From the NCBI GenBank assembly GCA_017624715.1, contig JAGAMN010000043.1, positions 43,689 through 107,688 on the forward strand: a DNA stretch of 64,000 nt, given 5' to 3'. Source of the DNA: Oscillospiraceae bacterium (GTDB lineage Bacteria; Bacillota; Clostridia; Oscillospirales; Oscillospiraceae). Each line of letters begins with the position of its first letter. Position 1 is the first letter of the stretch. The notes beneath the pieces were generated by a model that saw only the letters and a list, made by a program, of their open reading frames with translations, did not search any database and was not told where the DNA came from. Position numbers and translations under genes: made by a program. Below are positions 1 through 8,088 of this stretch, piece after piece.

Positions 1-1
1 G

Positions 2-433
2 TATCTTCCCGGTGCTGAGGTAGAATTCCTGTTCTCTCCGGAGGACTACTGGCCCAATCCCATGCCTTGGATGAATCACACCTCCGGTGTGTGGCGTATC
101 ACCATCGACGGCAAGACCATTATGATCCCCGGCGATGCGGAAGCGGGTCTGAACAACCAGATGGTCAATGTGTTTGGCGATTACCTCAAGAGCGATATTT
201 TTCAGCCCAACCACCATGGCTGCAACTGCGGCACCCTGGAGTTTTATGAAAAAGTCAGTCCTTCCGTGTGTTTCTGGGCGTGCCAGCAGCACCATCTGGA
301 CTACGATAACCGGCACAGAGGCATTCGCCCCGGCTATGAGTTTAACGGCTATTTGTTGAAAACCGCAAAGCTGCATTTTTCCAATACCGAAACCCATACG
401 GTGCTGATTCCTACGCTGGAAGAAAAACAATAA
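2..433 (+). CDS. MBL-fold hydrolase, C-terminal part (partial)
   Basis: The frame is open from base 2, so the gene starts upstream of the window; 143 C-terminal residues are visible. The segment GKTIMIPGDAE followed by FQPNHHG matches the second half of a ComEC/Rec2-like metallo-beta-lactamase domain, where a strand ending in GD is followed by a conserved HHG that binds metal or caps the active site. The N-terminal HxHxDH motif would lie off the window. No membrane segment or signal is visible in this part. It ends 35 bases before the AraC-type regulator and is co-directional, so it may share its transcript. The substrate is unknown; nuclease, phosphodiesterase or lactonase are all possible. 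Confidence 0.7.
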   Translation, partial: YLPGAEVEFLFSPEDYWPNPMPWMNHTSGVWRITIDGKTIMIPGDAEAGLNNQMVNVFGDYLKSDIFQPNHHGCNCGTLEFYEKVSPSVCFWACQQHHLDYDNRHRGIRPGYEFNGYLLKTAKLHFSNTETHTVLIPTLEEKQ

Positions 434-468
434 TCAGCTATAGAAAAAGGTAAAAGGAGGCTGTGCAA

Positions 469-2712
469 ATGGGAAGAAAAATAAAGTCGATTGCGCAGCT
501 GGCCGTACCATATGTACTGATCGCAATTTTGCCGATTCTGTCTATTCTTGCCCTGTGTGGCTATATTGTTGGGAGCTATACCCAAACCATTCTGGAAGAA
601 CAGAACGCAAGCCTTGCTGTGGCGGTAGACCGCGTTGACGAGAAGCTGAGCCTTTTGGAAAGTGAAGCCTTCCTTTTAACTGTCAGGGACGAGTTCCAAG
701 AGTATTGTCATAGGCAGTATGTTGGTGAACCCAACGAGATTTTGGCTTGCAATGATGTGCAAAAGCTGTTTCACAGCTATGCCCGGAATACCGAAGTAGC
801 AGAGATTTATTTTTACGATAGCCAGTGCGGTCGGATTATTTCGTCGAACACAACCATGAATAATGGAGAAATGTTCTTTGAATATCTGTATCGGCCGAAC
901 GAAAAGACACCGAAGGAATGTATTTCAGCGTTGTATAATGCCGGCGATGGGTTCGCTTATTCCCAGGTGCAGCAGGTTCAGCTTGGTTCCATTAAAAGAA
1001 ATGTGATTGAAATCCGTTGGACAATTAATGTGGGAGGCGTTGCCAAGGTTCCTTCTCAGTTGGTAATGGCCATTGATACGGACAAGCTGTTCGCGGATTT
1101 CTATAGTGTAGTTAGTAAAGGCGGCACATTCCGCATCTACTACGGTGATCAATTACTTCTGAGCAGCGGAGCGCGGAATGCTCACGATTTCGGGGAACTT
1201 CCGACGGAGAAACTCGCACAGCTGTCGCAGGAAAAAGGAGCGCCCTACGGAGCGCAGTATAAGCTGAACAAGCATTTGCGTGCGGAATTTTTTTACCCGA
1301 ATTTGCCTCAGGCTGGAGAAAACAAAGCTTTGGTGGAGTATCTTCTGGTGGCCATTGGTATCCCGGCGCTGGTGTGCGTCGGCATGTGCATCCTGTTTAC
1401 CCACAAAAACCACCGCAGAATTTCGGAAATCCTGGGATTGCTGCGCGGTGAAGATCCTGCAGACGAATTGCTGAAAACGTCCCGGTCCGTCAACTATAAG
1501 CTGATCAGTCAGTACGCCCGACATGTGGTGGCAAAGAACAGTGACTACCGGACGGAACTGCATGAGATCCACGCCACCCACAAGGTCAGCGTTTTGACCC
1601 GGTTGATACAGAATGCCTACCGCAGCCAGGAAGAAATGCGCAAAGCACTGGATAAAGAACAGCTTCTGATCCGGGAGGAAAACTGTGTGGCGTTTTGCGT
1701 ACAGTTTGACGAAATCTGCAACGAATTGTTTACAGCCGGAAATGTGTCGGTTCGGGACATGATAGCCAGTCTGCTGCGTACCCAAACGGTTGCAAAGGTG
1801 GAAGTGCTGAATAATCTTCCCAACCAAATTGTGGCGATTATGGCAGTGGATGAAGCCCCGGATGCAATGGTGGAGGATGTGATTTCCCTGCTTAATGTCC
1901 GGGTAGCATATCAGTATGGTACGACATTGCTTATCGGCGTAGGTGAAGTAGTGCCCAGCATTTATGAGATCGCCCACTCCTATGAACAGGCCAGGGAAGT
2001 GATTCGCTACAACGAAAGTACCGGAAAAAATATCCGACGTTTTGCGCAGATAGAAGCATCGGAAGTGGTTGCCTTCTATCCGGTGAGCGCTGACGAAAAA
2101 ATTGCAAATTATATGACCGCTGGGCGGGCAGAGGACGCCAAAAATGTGATCCGAAGCATCTATCTGGAGAATTTCCACGACCACGCAAAGCTGCTGTCCC
2201 TGGATGCGATTCAGAGCATCCGTTACCGGGTGGCAAGCGCTGTTACCAGCACGGCGGAAAAGCAGGGCGTGCCTGTCCCGGAGAAAGCAAGCACCCTGCA
2301 TAATGAGAATAATATCAAGCAGTTCTTTGTGGCGCTGACGGAGATCGTAGATCAGATCACAGCAGCCATCGCATCCAAAAAGAATAATTCTCAGAATATT
2401 TTGGCAGTACGGGTTCGGGAATATATCCAGGAGCGTTACGCCGACAGCGCCTTGTCCATTCGACAGATCGCTGGGGAATTCGGGTTCCATGAGAACTATG
2501 TTTCCAACCTCTACAAGGAAGAATACGGCGAAAATCTTTCGGCGGCGATTGAGAAATTGCGTATCAATAAAGCAAGCCTTTTGCTGGAAACCACCGATCT
2601 GCGCATCGGCGAGGTGGCCGAAGCGGTGGGTTATTCGTCCGATTCCAGTTTTCGGCGTGCATTTAAGAAAATATCTGGCATTTCCCCTGTTGACTACCGC
2701 AACTGTCATTGA
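469..2712 (+). CDS. Membrane-anchored AraC-family sensor-regulator
   Basis: A 747-residue protein with an N-terminal membrane segment (about residues 12-36), an extracytoplasmic sensor region, a second membrane segment near residues 285-310 (VEYLLVAIGIPALVCVGM), a cytoplasmic linker and a C-terminal AraC double helix-turn-helix (about 645-745, with EVAEAVGYSSDSSFRRAFKK). This is the architecture of YesN-like one-component regulators that sense sugars outside the cell and activate adjacent glycan genes. ATG 469 is preferred because AGGAGG lies 8 bases upstream; an in-frame GTG at 463 is too close to it. It stands directly upstream of the co-directional catabolic cluster and probably activates it. 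The inducer cannot be read from the sequence. Confidence 0.88.
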   Translation: MGRKIKSIAQLAVPYVLIAILPILSILALCGYIVGSYTQTILEEQNASLAVAVDRVDEKLSLLESEAFLLTVRDEFQEYCHRQYVGEPNEILACNDVQKLFHSYARNTEVAEIYFYDSQCGRIISSNTTMNNGEMFFEYLYRPNEKTPKECISALYNAGDGFAYSQVQQVQLGSIKRNVIEIRWTINVGGVAKVPSQLVMAIDTDKLFADFYSVVSKGGTFRIYYGDQLLLSSGARNAHDFGELPTEKLAQLSQEKGAPYGAQYKLNKHLRAEFFYPNLPQAGENKALVEYLLVAIGIPALVCVGMCILFTHKNHRRISEILGLLRGEDPADELLKTSRSVNYKLISQYARHVVAKNSDYRTELHEIHATHKVSVLTRLIQNAYRSQEEMRKALDKEQLLIREENCVAFCVQFDEICNELFTAGNVSVRDMIASLLRTQTVAKVEVLNNLPNQIVAIMAVDEAPDAMVEDVISLLNVRVAYQYGTTLLIGVGEVVPSIYEIAHSYEQAREVIRYNESTGKNIRRFAQIEASEVVAFYPVSADEKIANYMTAGRAEDAKNVIRSIYLENFHDHAKLLSLDAIQSIRYRVASAVTSTAEKQGVPVPEKASTLHNENNIKQFFVALTEIVDQITAAIASKKNNSQNILAVRVREYIQERYADSALSIRQIAGEFGFHENYVSNLYKEEYGENLSAAIEKLRINKASLLLETTDLRIGEVAEAVGYSSDSSFRRAFKKISGISPVDYRNCH

Positions 2713-2771
2713 TACAATATAGGGTGAAATAAGATTCATTTCATCAAACGGATATTGGCAAGGAGGTTATT

Positions 2772-3611
2772 ATGGCAAGTATGTTTATGCGCTTCCCCGG
2801 CGGCAAAGTAAAGGTCGTGACCTTGAGCTACGACGACAATGTTGAGGCGGATGTAAGACTTGTGCAAACCATGAAGAAGTACGGTCTGAAAGGCACCTTC
2901 AACATCAACAGCGGACAGTTTCCCCCCGAAGGCTCCGTGGGCTCTATGGGCTGCGGCCATCGCCGCTTGACGGTAAAGCAATCCACCGAGCTGCACAAAG
3001 ACAGCGGAATGGAGATCGCCTGCCACGGCGTGACCCACCCGTTCCTGGATCACCTGCCTGCCAGCGTCTGTGTCCAGGAAGTCCTGGAGGACAGAAAACG
3101 TCTGGAAGAGATTTACGGCGGCATTGTAAGAGGCCTGGCATATCCCTTCGGTACATACAATGACGATGTGGTGGCAGCGCTGAAGGCTTGCGGCATTGCC
3201 TATGCAAGAGCGGTCGTTTCCACCGAGAAGTTCGATCTTCCTTCTGACTGGCTGCGTTGGGCAGGCACTTGCCATCACGGCAATCCCAAGCTCATGAAGC
3301 TGGCACAGCGTTTTGTGGAAGACAAGCGGAACTGGACACCCATGGTGTTCTATCTGTGGGGCCACAGCTACGAATTTGACGATAACGATAACTGGAACAT
3401 CATCGAGGAATTCGGTGAGTATATCGGTGGCCGTGAGGATATCTGGTATGCCACCAACATTGAAATCTACGACTATGTTACCGCCTGGAAGCAGATGATC
3501 TACAGCGCTGACGGTAGCGTCGCCTATAACCCCACCAACACAGAACTCTTTATCAAGACTGCAGCCGGCGTGTTTAGCCTGTTGCCCGGAGAAACCAAGA
3601 AAATTTTATAA
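2772..3611 (+). CDS. Polysaccharide deacetylase (NodB/CE4-like)
   Basis: 279 residues without a signal peptide. The N-terminus carries TLSYDDN, the NodB motif 1 with its catalytic and metal aspartates, then CHGVTH, matching the H-x-x-x-H metal pair, and LAYPFGTYND, matching motif 3. The family removes acetyl groups from sugars in a metal-dependent reaction. The lack of a secretion signal suggests it acts on imported acetylated oligosaccharides in the cytoplasm. AGGAGG lies 6 bases before ATG. It is the first gene of the tightly spaced cluster running to about 15 kb, and the pectin-like enzymes downstream fit acetylated plant polymers as the source. Substrate specificity is inference. Confidence 0.82.
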   Translation: MASMFMRFPGGKVKVVTLSYDDNVEADVRLVQTMKKYGLKGTFNINSGQFPPEGSVGSMGCGHRRLTVKQSTELHKDSGMEIACHGVTHPFLDHLPASVCVQEVLEDRKRLEEIYGGIVRGLAYPFGTYNDDVVAALKACGIAYARAVVSTEKFDLPSDWLRWAGTCHHGNPKLMKLAQRFVEDKRNWTPMVFYLWGHSYEFDDNDNWNIIEEFGEYIGGREDIWYATNIEIYDYVTAWKQMIYSADGSVAYNPTNTELFIKTAAGVFSLLPGETKKIL

Positions 3612-3629
3612 GAAATGGAGTTAAGAACC

Positions 3630-4394
3630 ATGAACAAGTACGAAAGACTGGCCGCCAAGCTGGCCAACAGAGAAAAAGTAGTCGGCACCACCATGTCCAT
3701 GCTCAACAGCCCCTTGCTGCTGGAGCAGATGAACCGTGATGATCTGGACTTTGTGCTGCTGGATGGTGAGCACGGCGTGTTTAACACCGAAAACTCCATC
3801 CCCATGTTCCAGATTGCCCGTTTGATGGGTCTGCCCATTTTCTATCGCGTGCAGGATACCAAGTACCACCTGATCGCCAAGACCATTGACATGGGCGCTG
3901 ACGGTGTCATGATCCCCAGAACTGAGAGCCTGGAGCAGCTGAAGGACGCGATCGATGCGCTGCTGTTTTATCCCGCAGGCCGTAAGGGCTGCGGCGGTCA
4001 CGGCCAGTGGCGTGCCGGTGAAGCCTTCGACGACTTCGGTAAGACCCGCTTCCTGATGCCCCAGATCGAGTCCCAGGAGGGTATCGACCTGCTGCCTAAG
4101 ATGCTGGAAACCTATGGCGAGTACATCAGCGCTGTTATGATCGGACCTTACGATCTGTCTGTTATGCTGGGCACTCCCAAGCAGATCGGCACTCCCGTCA
4201 TGATGGAGGCTATCCAGAAGATCTTTGACATCAGCAACAGCTACGGTAAGTCCTGCGGCATCTTCTGCGACAACGAAGTGCTGGCACAGAAGTATCGCGA
4301 CATGGGCTGCAATGTGCTGTGGACCGCTACCGACAAGGACTTCTTCCTGAAGGGCTATCGGGAAGAGATGGATGTCCTGGCAAATATCAAGTAA
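3630..4394 (+). CDS. HpcH/HpaI family aldolase
   Basis: 254 residues, a TIM-barrel class II pyruvate aldolase of the HpcH/HpaI family. DFVLLDGEHG holds the conserved Asp-x-Glu-His segment with the catalytic histidine, QIESQEG gives the metal-binding glutamate, and MIGPYDLS gives the metal-binding aspartate. The family cleaves 2-keto-3-deoxy acids to pyruvate and an aldehyde, such as 2-keto-3-deoxy-rhamnonate or -glucarate. ATG 3630 is chosen because GGAG lies 9 bases upstream; the in-frame ATG at 3615 has no site. It follows the deacetylase by 18 bases and precedes a hydroxyacid dehydrogenase, so it probably splits a keto-deoxy sugar acid from the released glycan. The exact substrate is not known. 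Confidence 0.87.
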   Translation: MNKYERLAAKLANREKVVGTTMSMLNSPLLLEQMNRDDLDFVLLDGEHGVFNTENSIPMFQIARLMGLPIFYRVQDTKYHLIAKTIDMGADGVMIPRTESLEQLKDAIDALLFYPAGRKGCGGHGQWRAGEAFDDFGKTRFLMPQIESQEGIDLLPKMLETYGEYISAVMIGPYDLSVMLGTPKQIGTPVMMEAIQKIFDISNSYGKSCGIFCDNEVLAQKYRDMGCNVLWTATDKDFFLKGYREEMDVLANIK

Positions 4395-4411
4395 TAGGGG
4401 AGGATATATCA

Positions 4412-5371
4412 ATGAAAATTGTAATTTTGGATCACCCCCGGGAGAATCCCGGCGAAATCGACTGGAGCGAATTTGAAAAATACGGCGAAGTGACCCGTTA
4501 CGCAAGAACCATGCCTGAGCAGGTTGTCGAGCGCATCGGTGATGCTGAAGTCGTGTTCCTGAACAAGACCGTGGTCACCAAGGAAGACCTGGAAAAGTGC
4601 CCCAATGTGAAGTTTATCAGCGTTATCGCTACCGGTTACAACACTGTGGACTTCAAGGCCGCTGCCCAGATGGGCATTCCCGTTGCCAACGTACCTTCCT
4701 ACGGCACTGAGGGCATCGGCCAGCACGCCATTGCTCTGCTGCTGGAGATCACCAACCATGTTGCCCACCACGATGCAGAAGTCCGCAAGGGCAGAAAGAA
4801 CGGCCCCGGCGACTGGTGCTTCTGGGATTACCCCAGCATCGAACTGGAGAACAAGGTCATGGGTATCATCGGTCTGGGCCGTATCGGTCAGATCACTTCC
4901 CGTGTTGCTCAGGCTTTCGGTATGAAGGTCCTGGCTTATGACCAGTATCAGAACCCCAACTTGATCAACGAGAACTGTCAGTATGCTGACCTGGATACCG
5001 TTCTGTCGAATGCTGATGTGATCGCTCTGCACTGCCCCCTGTTCGCTGAGACTGAGAATATGATCAACAAGGACACCATCGCAAAAATGAAGGACGGCGT
5101 TATCATTATCAACAACAGCCGTGGCGCACTGGTGGTGGAAGAGGATCTGGCCGACGCTCTGAAGTCCGGCAAGGTCTATGCCGCAGGCCTGGATGCAGTC
5201 CGTGACGAGCCCATCGCAATGGACAATCCTCTCTTAAGCTGCCCCAACGTGTTCTTCACCCCCCACATCAGCTGGTCCGCCCTGGAGGGCAGACAGCGCC
5301 TGGTGTCCTACTCCCTGGATAATCTGAAGGCCTACCTGTCCGGCAACCCCACCAATGTTGTGAATATGTAA
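4412..5371 (+). CDS. D-2-hydroxyacid dehydrogenase (NAD-dependent)
   Basis: 319 residues. The C-terminal Rossmann fold has GLGRIG at about residue 150, and the catalytic triad is visible as the arginine of NNSRGAL, the glutamate of RDEP and the histidine of FTPHISW. The family reduces 2-keto acids or oxidises D-2-hydroxyacids, as in glycerate or hydroxypyruvate metabolism. GGGGAGGA sits about 8 bases before ATG 4412, which fixes this start over longer in-frame openings. It is 17 bases after the aldolase gene and 12 before an aldo/keto reductase. Together they could take aldolase products (pyruvate, glycolaldehyde, lactaldehyde or tartronate semialdehyde) onward. Assignment to a single substrate is not possible. 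Confidence 0.88.
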   Translation: MKIVILDHPRENPGEIDWSEFEKYGEVTRYARTMPEQVVERIGDAEVVFLNKTVVTKEDLEKCPNVKFISVIATGYNTVDFKAAAQMGIPVANVPSYGTEGIGQHAIALLLEITNHVAHHDAEVRKGRKNGPGDWCFWDYPSIELENKVMGIIGLGRIGQITSRVAQAFGMKVLAYDQYQNPNLINENCQYADLDTVLSNADVIALHCPLFAETENMINKDTIAKMKDGVIIINNSRGALVVEEDLADALKSGKVYAAGLDAVRDEPIAMDNPLLSCPNVFFTPHISWSALEGRQRLVSYSLDNLKAYLSGNPTNVVNM

Positions 5372-5383
5372 GGAGAAACGATT

Positions 5384-6379
5384 ATGAAGTACGGTAAGAT
5401 CGAAGGACTGAATAAGAAGGTTTCCAAGCTGGTATTTGGTACCGCCACCCCCAAGCTGTTCGCTGCTGTTGCTCCCGGTGCCGGCGATGCTGAAAAGCAG
5501 GCTGCATTTGAGTTGCTGGATCAGATCTATGCTGCCGGCATCAATACCTTTGACTGCGCCCACCACTACGGTGAAGAAATCACCGGTATGTGGATGGATG
5601 AGCGTGGCATTCGTGACGAGTGCGTCATCATTACCAAGTGCGCCCACCCCAACCAGTGGAGAGCCCGCGTCACCGACTATGATATGCTTTCCGATGCCCA
5701 TGACTCCCTGGCTAAGCTGAACACCGACTGCATCGACATTTACATGCTGCACCGCGACGATCAGAATGCCGACATCGGCATGATCGTGGAAACCATGAAC
5801 CGCCTGTACAATGAAGGCAAGGTCAAGGTCTTCGGTGGCTCCAACTGGACCCATCAGCGCATCGAGCAGGCCAATGCGTATGCTGCCAAGCACGGCCTGG
5901 AGCCTTTCCGTGTTTCCAGCCCCAACTTTGGTCTGGCCGAGCAGGTTACTGACCCCTGGCGCTGCGATGCTAAGTTCAGCGACCCCTGCGTCACCATTTC
6001 CGGTCCCGAGAATGAGGACGCAAGAGCCTGGTATGCCAAGAACAATATGCCTGTGTTTGCTTACTCCAGCCTGGCAAGAGGCTTCTTCTCCGGTGCATTC
6101 AAGAGCAGTAACCCCGAGGATGCCAAGAAGATCATGGACGAGCCCGGTATCATCGGCTACTACTGCGACAGCAACCTGGAGCGTCTGAGAAGATGTGAAG
6201 AACTGGCTGAGAAGAAGGGCATTACTGTCGCCCAGGCAGCTATGGCTTGGATCTACAACCAGAAGTTCGACGTGTTCGCACTGTCCAGCCCTGTAACCCA
6301 GGGCCAGATCGACCAGAACATCGCTGCTATCGAGATCGAACTGACCGACGAAGAAGTTGCTTGGCTGAACCTGCAGTAA
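5384..6379 (+). CDS. Aldo/keto reductase
   Basis: 331 residues forming a TIM-barrel oxidoreductase. The catalytic tetrad is visible: Asp and Tyr in NTFDCAHHYGEE, Lys in IITKCAHP and His in YMLHRDD. Cofactor-binding residues sit near the C-terminus (SSPVTQGQIDQN). The family reduces aldehydes or sugars with NADPH or NADH in the cytoplasm. It lies 12 bases after the hydroxyacid dehydrogenase and 12 before an MBL hydrolase, so it is almost certainly co-transcribed. In this context it may reduce an aldehyde made by the aldolase or an oxidised sugar. The substrate is unassigned. Confidence 0.88.
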   Translation: MKYGKIEGLNKKVSKLVFGTATPKLFAAVAPGAGDAEKQAAFELLDQIYAAGINTFDCAHHYGEEITGMWMDERGIRDECVIITKCAHPNQWRARVTDYDMLSDAHDSLAKLNTDCIDIYMLHRDDQNADIGMIVETMNRLYNEGKVKVFGGSNWTHQRIEQANAYAAKHGLEPFRVSSPNFGLAEQVTDPWRCDAKFSDPCVTISGPENEDARAWYAKNNMPVFAYSSLARGFFSGAFKSSNPEDAKKIMDEPGIIGYYCDSNLERLRRCEELAEKKGITVAQAAMAWIYNQKFDVFALSSPVTQGQIDQNIAAIEIELTDEEVAWLNLQ

Positions 6380-6391
6380 GGAGAAAACACT

Positions 6392-7192
6392 ATGGCTGTG
6401 AAACCCTGGGTTGGCGCATTTCCGCCCTTCCGTATCTTTGGTAATCTGTATTTCGTGGGCACGGAGCCGGCTTCTACCCATATCGTGGACACCGGTGACG
6501 GCCTGATTATGTTCGACAGTGGCTATCAGCATTCGCTGTACCTGGTTATTGACGGCATGCACCGGCTGGGCTTGGATCCCAAGAATCTAAAGTATATTTT
6601 CCACACCCACGGTCATATTGATCACTTGGGTGCTACCAGAGCATTGGTAGAGCTGACCGGCGCAAAGACCGTATTGGGTCTTGCAGACCGGCAGTACGCC
6701 AATGGCGAGCTGGATCTGACTTACGCCAAGGAATTGAAGATGGAATATACCGAGGTCTTTGAGCCGGACATCCTGTGGACTGACGGCGACAGCATGACCA
6801 TCGGTAATACCACCGTTACCTGTGTTGCCACCCCTGGTCATACCCCCGGTGCGCTTTCCTATTTCTTCAATGTGACCGATGGCGAGAAGACCTATCGCGC
6901 AGGCCTCCACGGCGGTATGGGTATCAATACCATGTGCCGCAGCTTCCTGGAAAAGTATGATCTGCCTTTCTCCCTCCGGGAGGATTTCAAGAAGGCCATG
7001 GATCGTCTTTGCGAAGAAAAGGTGGATATCTTCCTGGGTAACCACATGCAGCATAACCACACCTCCGAGCGCTACAAGCTGGTGGCGGCAGGGGATAAAG
7101 AAGCATTTGTCCATCCGGAAGAATGGGCAGAGTATGCCATTTGGGCTAAGAACAATCTGATCCAAATGGAGCAGAAAGAAAATAATCAGTAA
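6392..7192 (+). CDS. MBL-fold metallo-hydrolase
   Basis: 266 residues. The diagnostic metal motif HTHGHIDH lies at residues 71-78, followed by ATPGHTPG for the next histidine and GNHMQHNH near the C-terminus for the last. All dinuclear metal ligands appear intact. There is no signal peptide, so it acts in the cytoplasm. Members act on lactones, thioesters, phosphodiesters or cyclic amides. In a sugar-acid operon a lactonase role is attractive but is inference. It follows the aldo/keto reductase by 12 bases. An 80-base gap holding a large imperfect hairpin (7200-7245) separates it from yesL. Confidence 0.82.
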   Translation: MAVKPWVGAFPPFRIFGNLYFVGTEPASTHIVDTGDGLIMFDSGYQHSLYLVIDGMHRLGLDPKNLKYIFHTHGHIDHLGATRALVELTGAKTVLGLADRQYANGELDLTYAKELKMEYTEVFEPDILWTDGDSMTIGNTTVTCVATPGHTPGALSYFFNVTDGEKTYRAGLHGGMGINTMCRSFLEKYDLPFSLREDFKKAMDRLCEEKVDIFLGNHMQHNHTSERYKLVAAGDKEAFVHPEEWAEYAIWAKNNLIQMEQKENNQ

Positions 7193-7199
7193 TTGTAAC

Positions 7200-7245
7200 G
7201 GAACGGTGAAGGCCGGTATTTGACCGGCTTTCGCCTGTTCCGCGT
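7200..7245 (+). other. Intercistronic hairpin
   Basis: A long imperfect inverted repeat between the MBL hydrolase and yesL: outer arms GGAAC/GTTCC and inner arms GGCCGG/CCGGC around a 7-base loop. No run of T follows, so it is more likely an mRNA-stabilising or processing hairpin than a full terminator. It could lower expression of downstream genes. Confidence 0.5.
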
Positions 7246-7272
7246 AAGCATTTTTACACAAAGAGGGATTTT

Positions 7273-8043
7273 ATGGAGTTTTTCAGCGGTCGTGGTGCCA
7301 AATTTTATGAGTTTTCCGTCAAATTGATGGAACTGATGTGGTTAAATTTTCTGGTATTTATCACCAGTTTGCCGATCTTTACCATCGGTGCATCTTTCTC
7401 TGCCATGCACAAGGTTCTGGTGCAGATCTACCGGGATGAGGAGGAGCAGATCACCAGGACGTTTTTCTCCGCATTTAAAGAGAATTTCAAGCAGGCCACG
7501 CTGATTTGGCTGATGTACCTGGGTGTTTTTGCAATTCTGACCCTGGACTATTGGGCGTTGAACTCGCTGAACAATGACAGCCTGAAGTATCTGAATCTAT
7601 TGGTACCGGTGCTGGCTTTTATCGCCATTTTGAGCCTGTGCTGGGTGTTCGTGCTCCAGTCCCGGTATAAACTGACCATCAAGGATACCATCGTATTTTC
7701 CTTTACCCGGATCATTGCGTTCCCGATCCGTACCTTAGGTATGGCGTTGACCCTCATTTTGCCGTTGTTGCTTGCCTACTATATGGCAACTCTGACGATC
7801 CTGGTTTTCCTTTTGGGTATTACGGTTCCTGGCATTTTGGGCACCTGTTTTTATAACCATGCCTTAAATGTCATGGAGGACGATTCCGAAAAAGTGCAAC
7901 CTGAGACAGAAGATGTCGAAGAGGAAGAAGACGACGAAGACTTCGATGAAGAGTACGAAGAGTACGAAGAGGAAGAAGATTTCTCCGAAGAAGATGACGA
8001 GGAATACATCGAAGAGGAAGAAAAATCCGAAGTGACTGAATAA
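7273..8043 (+). CDS. YesL/DUF624 family membrane protein with acidic tail
   Basis: 256 residues. The N-terminal opening GRGAKFYEFSVKLMELMWLN and three to four hydrophobic segments up to residue 195 match DUF624 (YesL), a small membrane protein usually encoded with sugar ABC importers and glycan enzymes. Residues 203-256 are almost entirely Glu and Asp with some Tyr, a low-complexity acidic tail not usual for the family. The function of YesL is not established. Its place between sugar-acid enzymes and glycosidases fits the pattern, although no importer is in view. The start is set by GAGGG 9 bases before ATG. Confidence 0.8.
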   Translation: MEFFSGRGAKFYEFSVKLMELMWLNFLVFITSLPIFTIGASFSAMHKVLVQIYRDEEEQITRTFFSAFKENFKQATLIWLMYLGVFAILTLDYWALNSLNNDSLKYLNLLVPVLAFIAILSLCWVFVLQSRYKLTIKDTIVFSFTRIIAFPIRTLGMALTLILPLLLAYYMATLTILVFLLGITVPGILGTCFYNHALNVMEDDSEKVQPETEDVEEEEDDEDFDEEYEEYEEEEDFSEEDDEEYIEEEEKSEVTE

Positions 8044-8088
8044 GAGAATAATTGGTTTTGCCAAAGTATATAAAAAGGGGTAATAACA

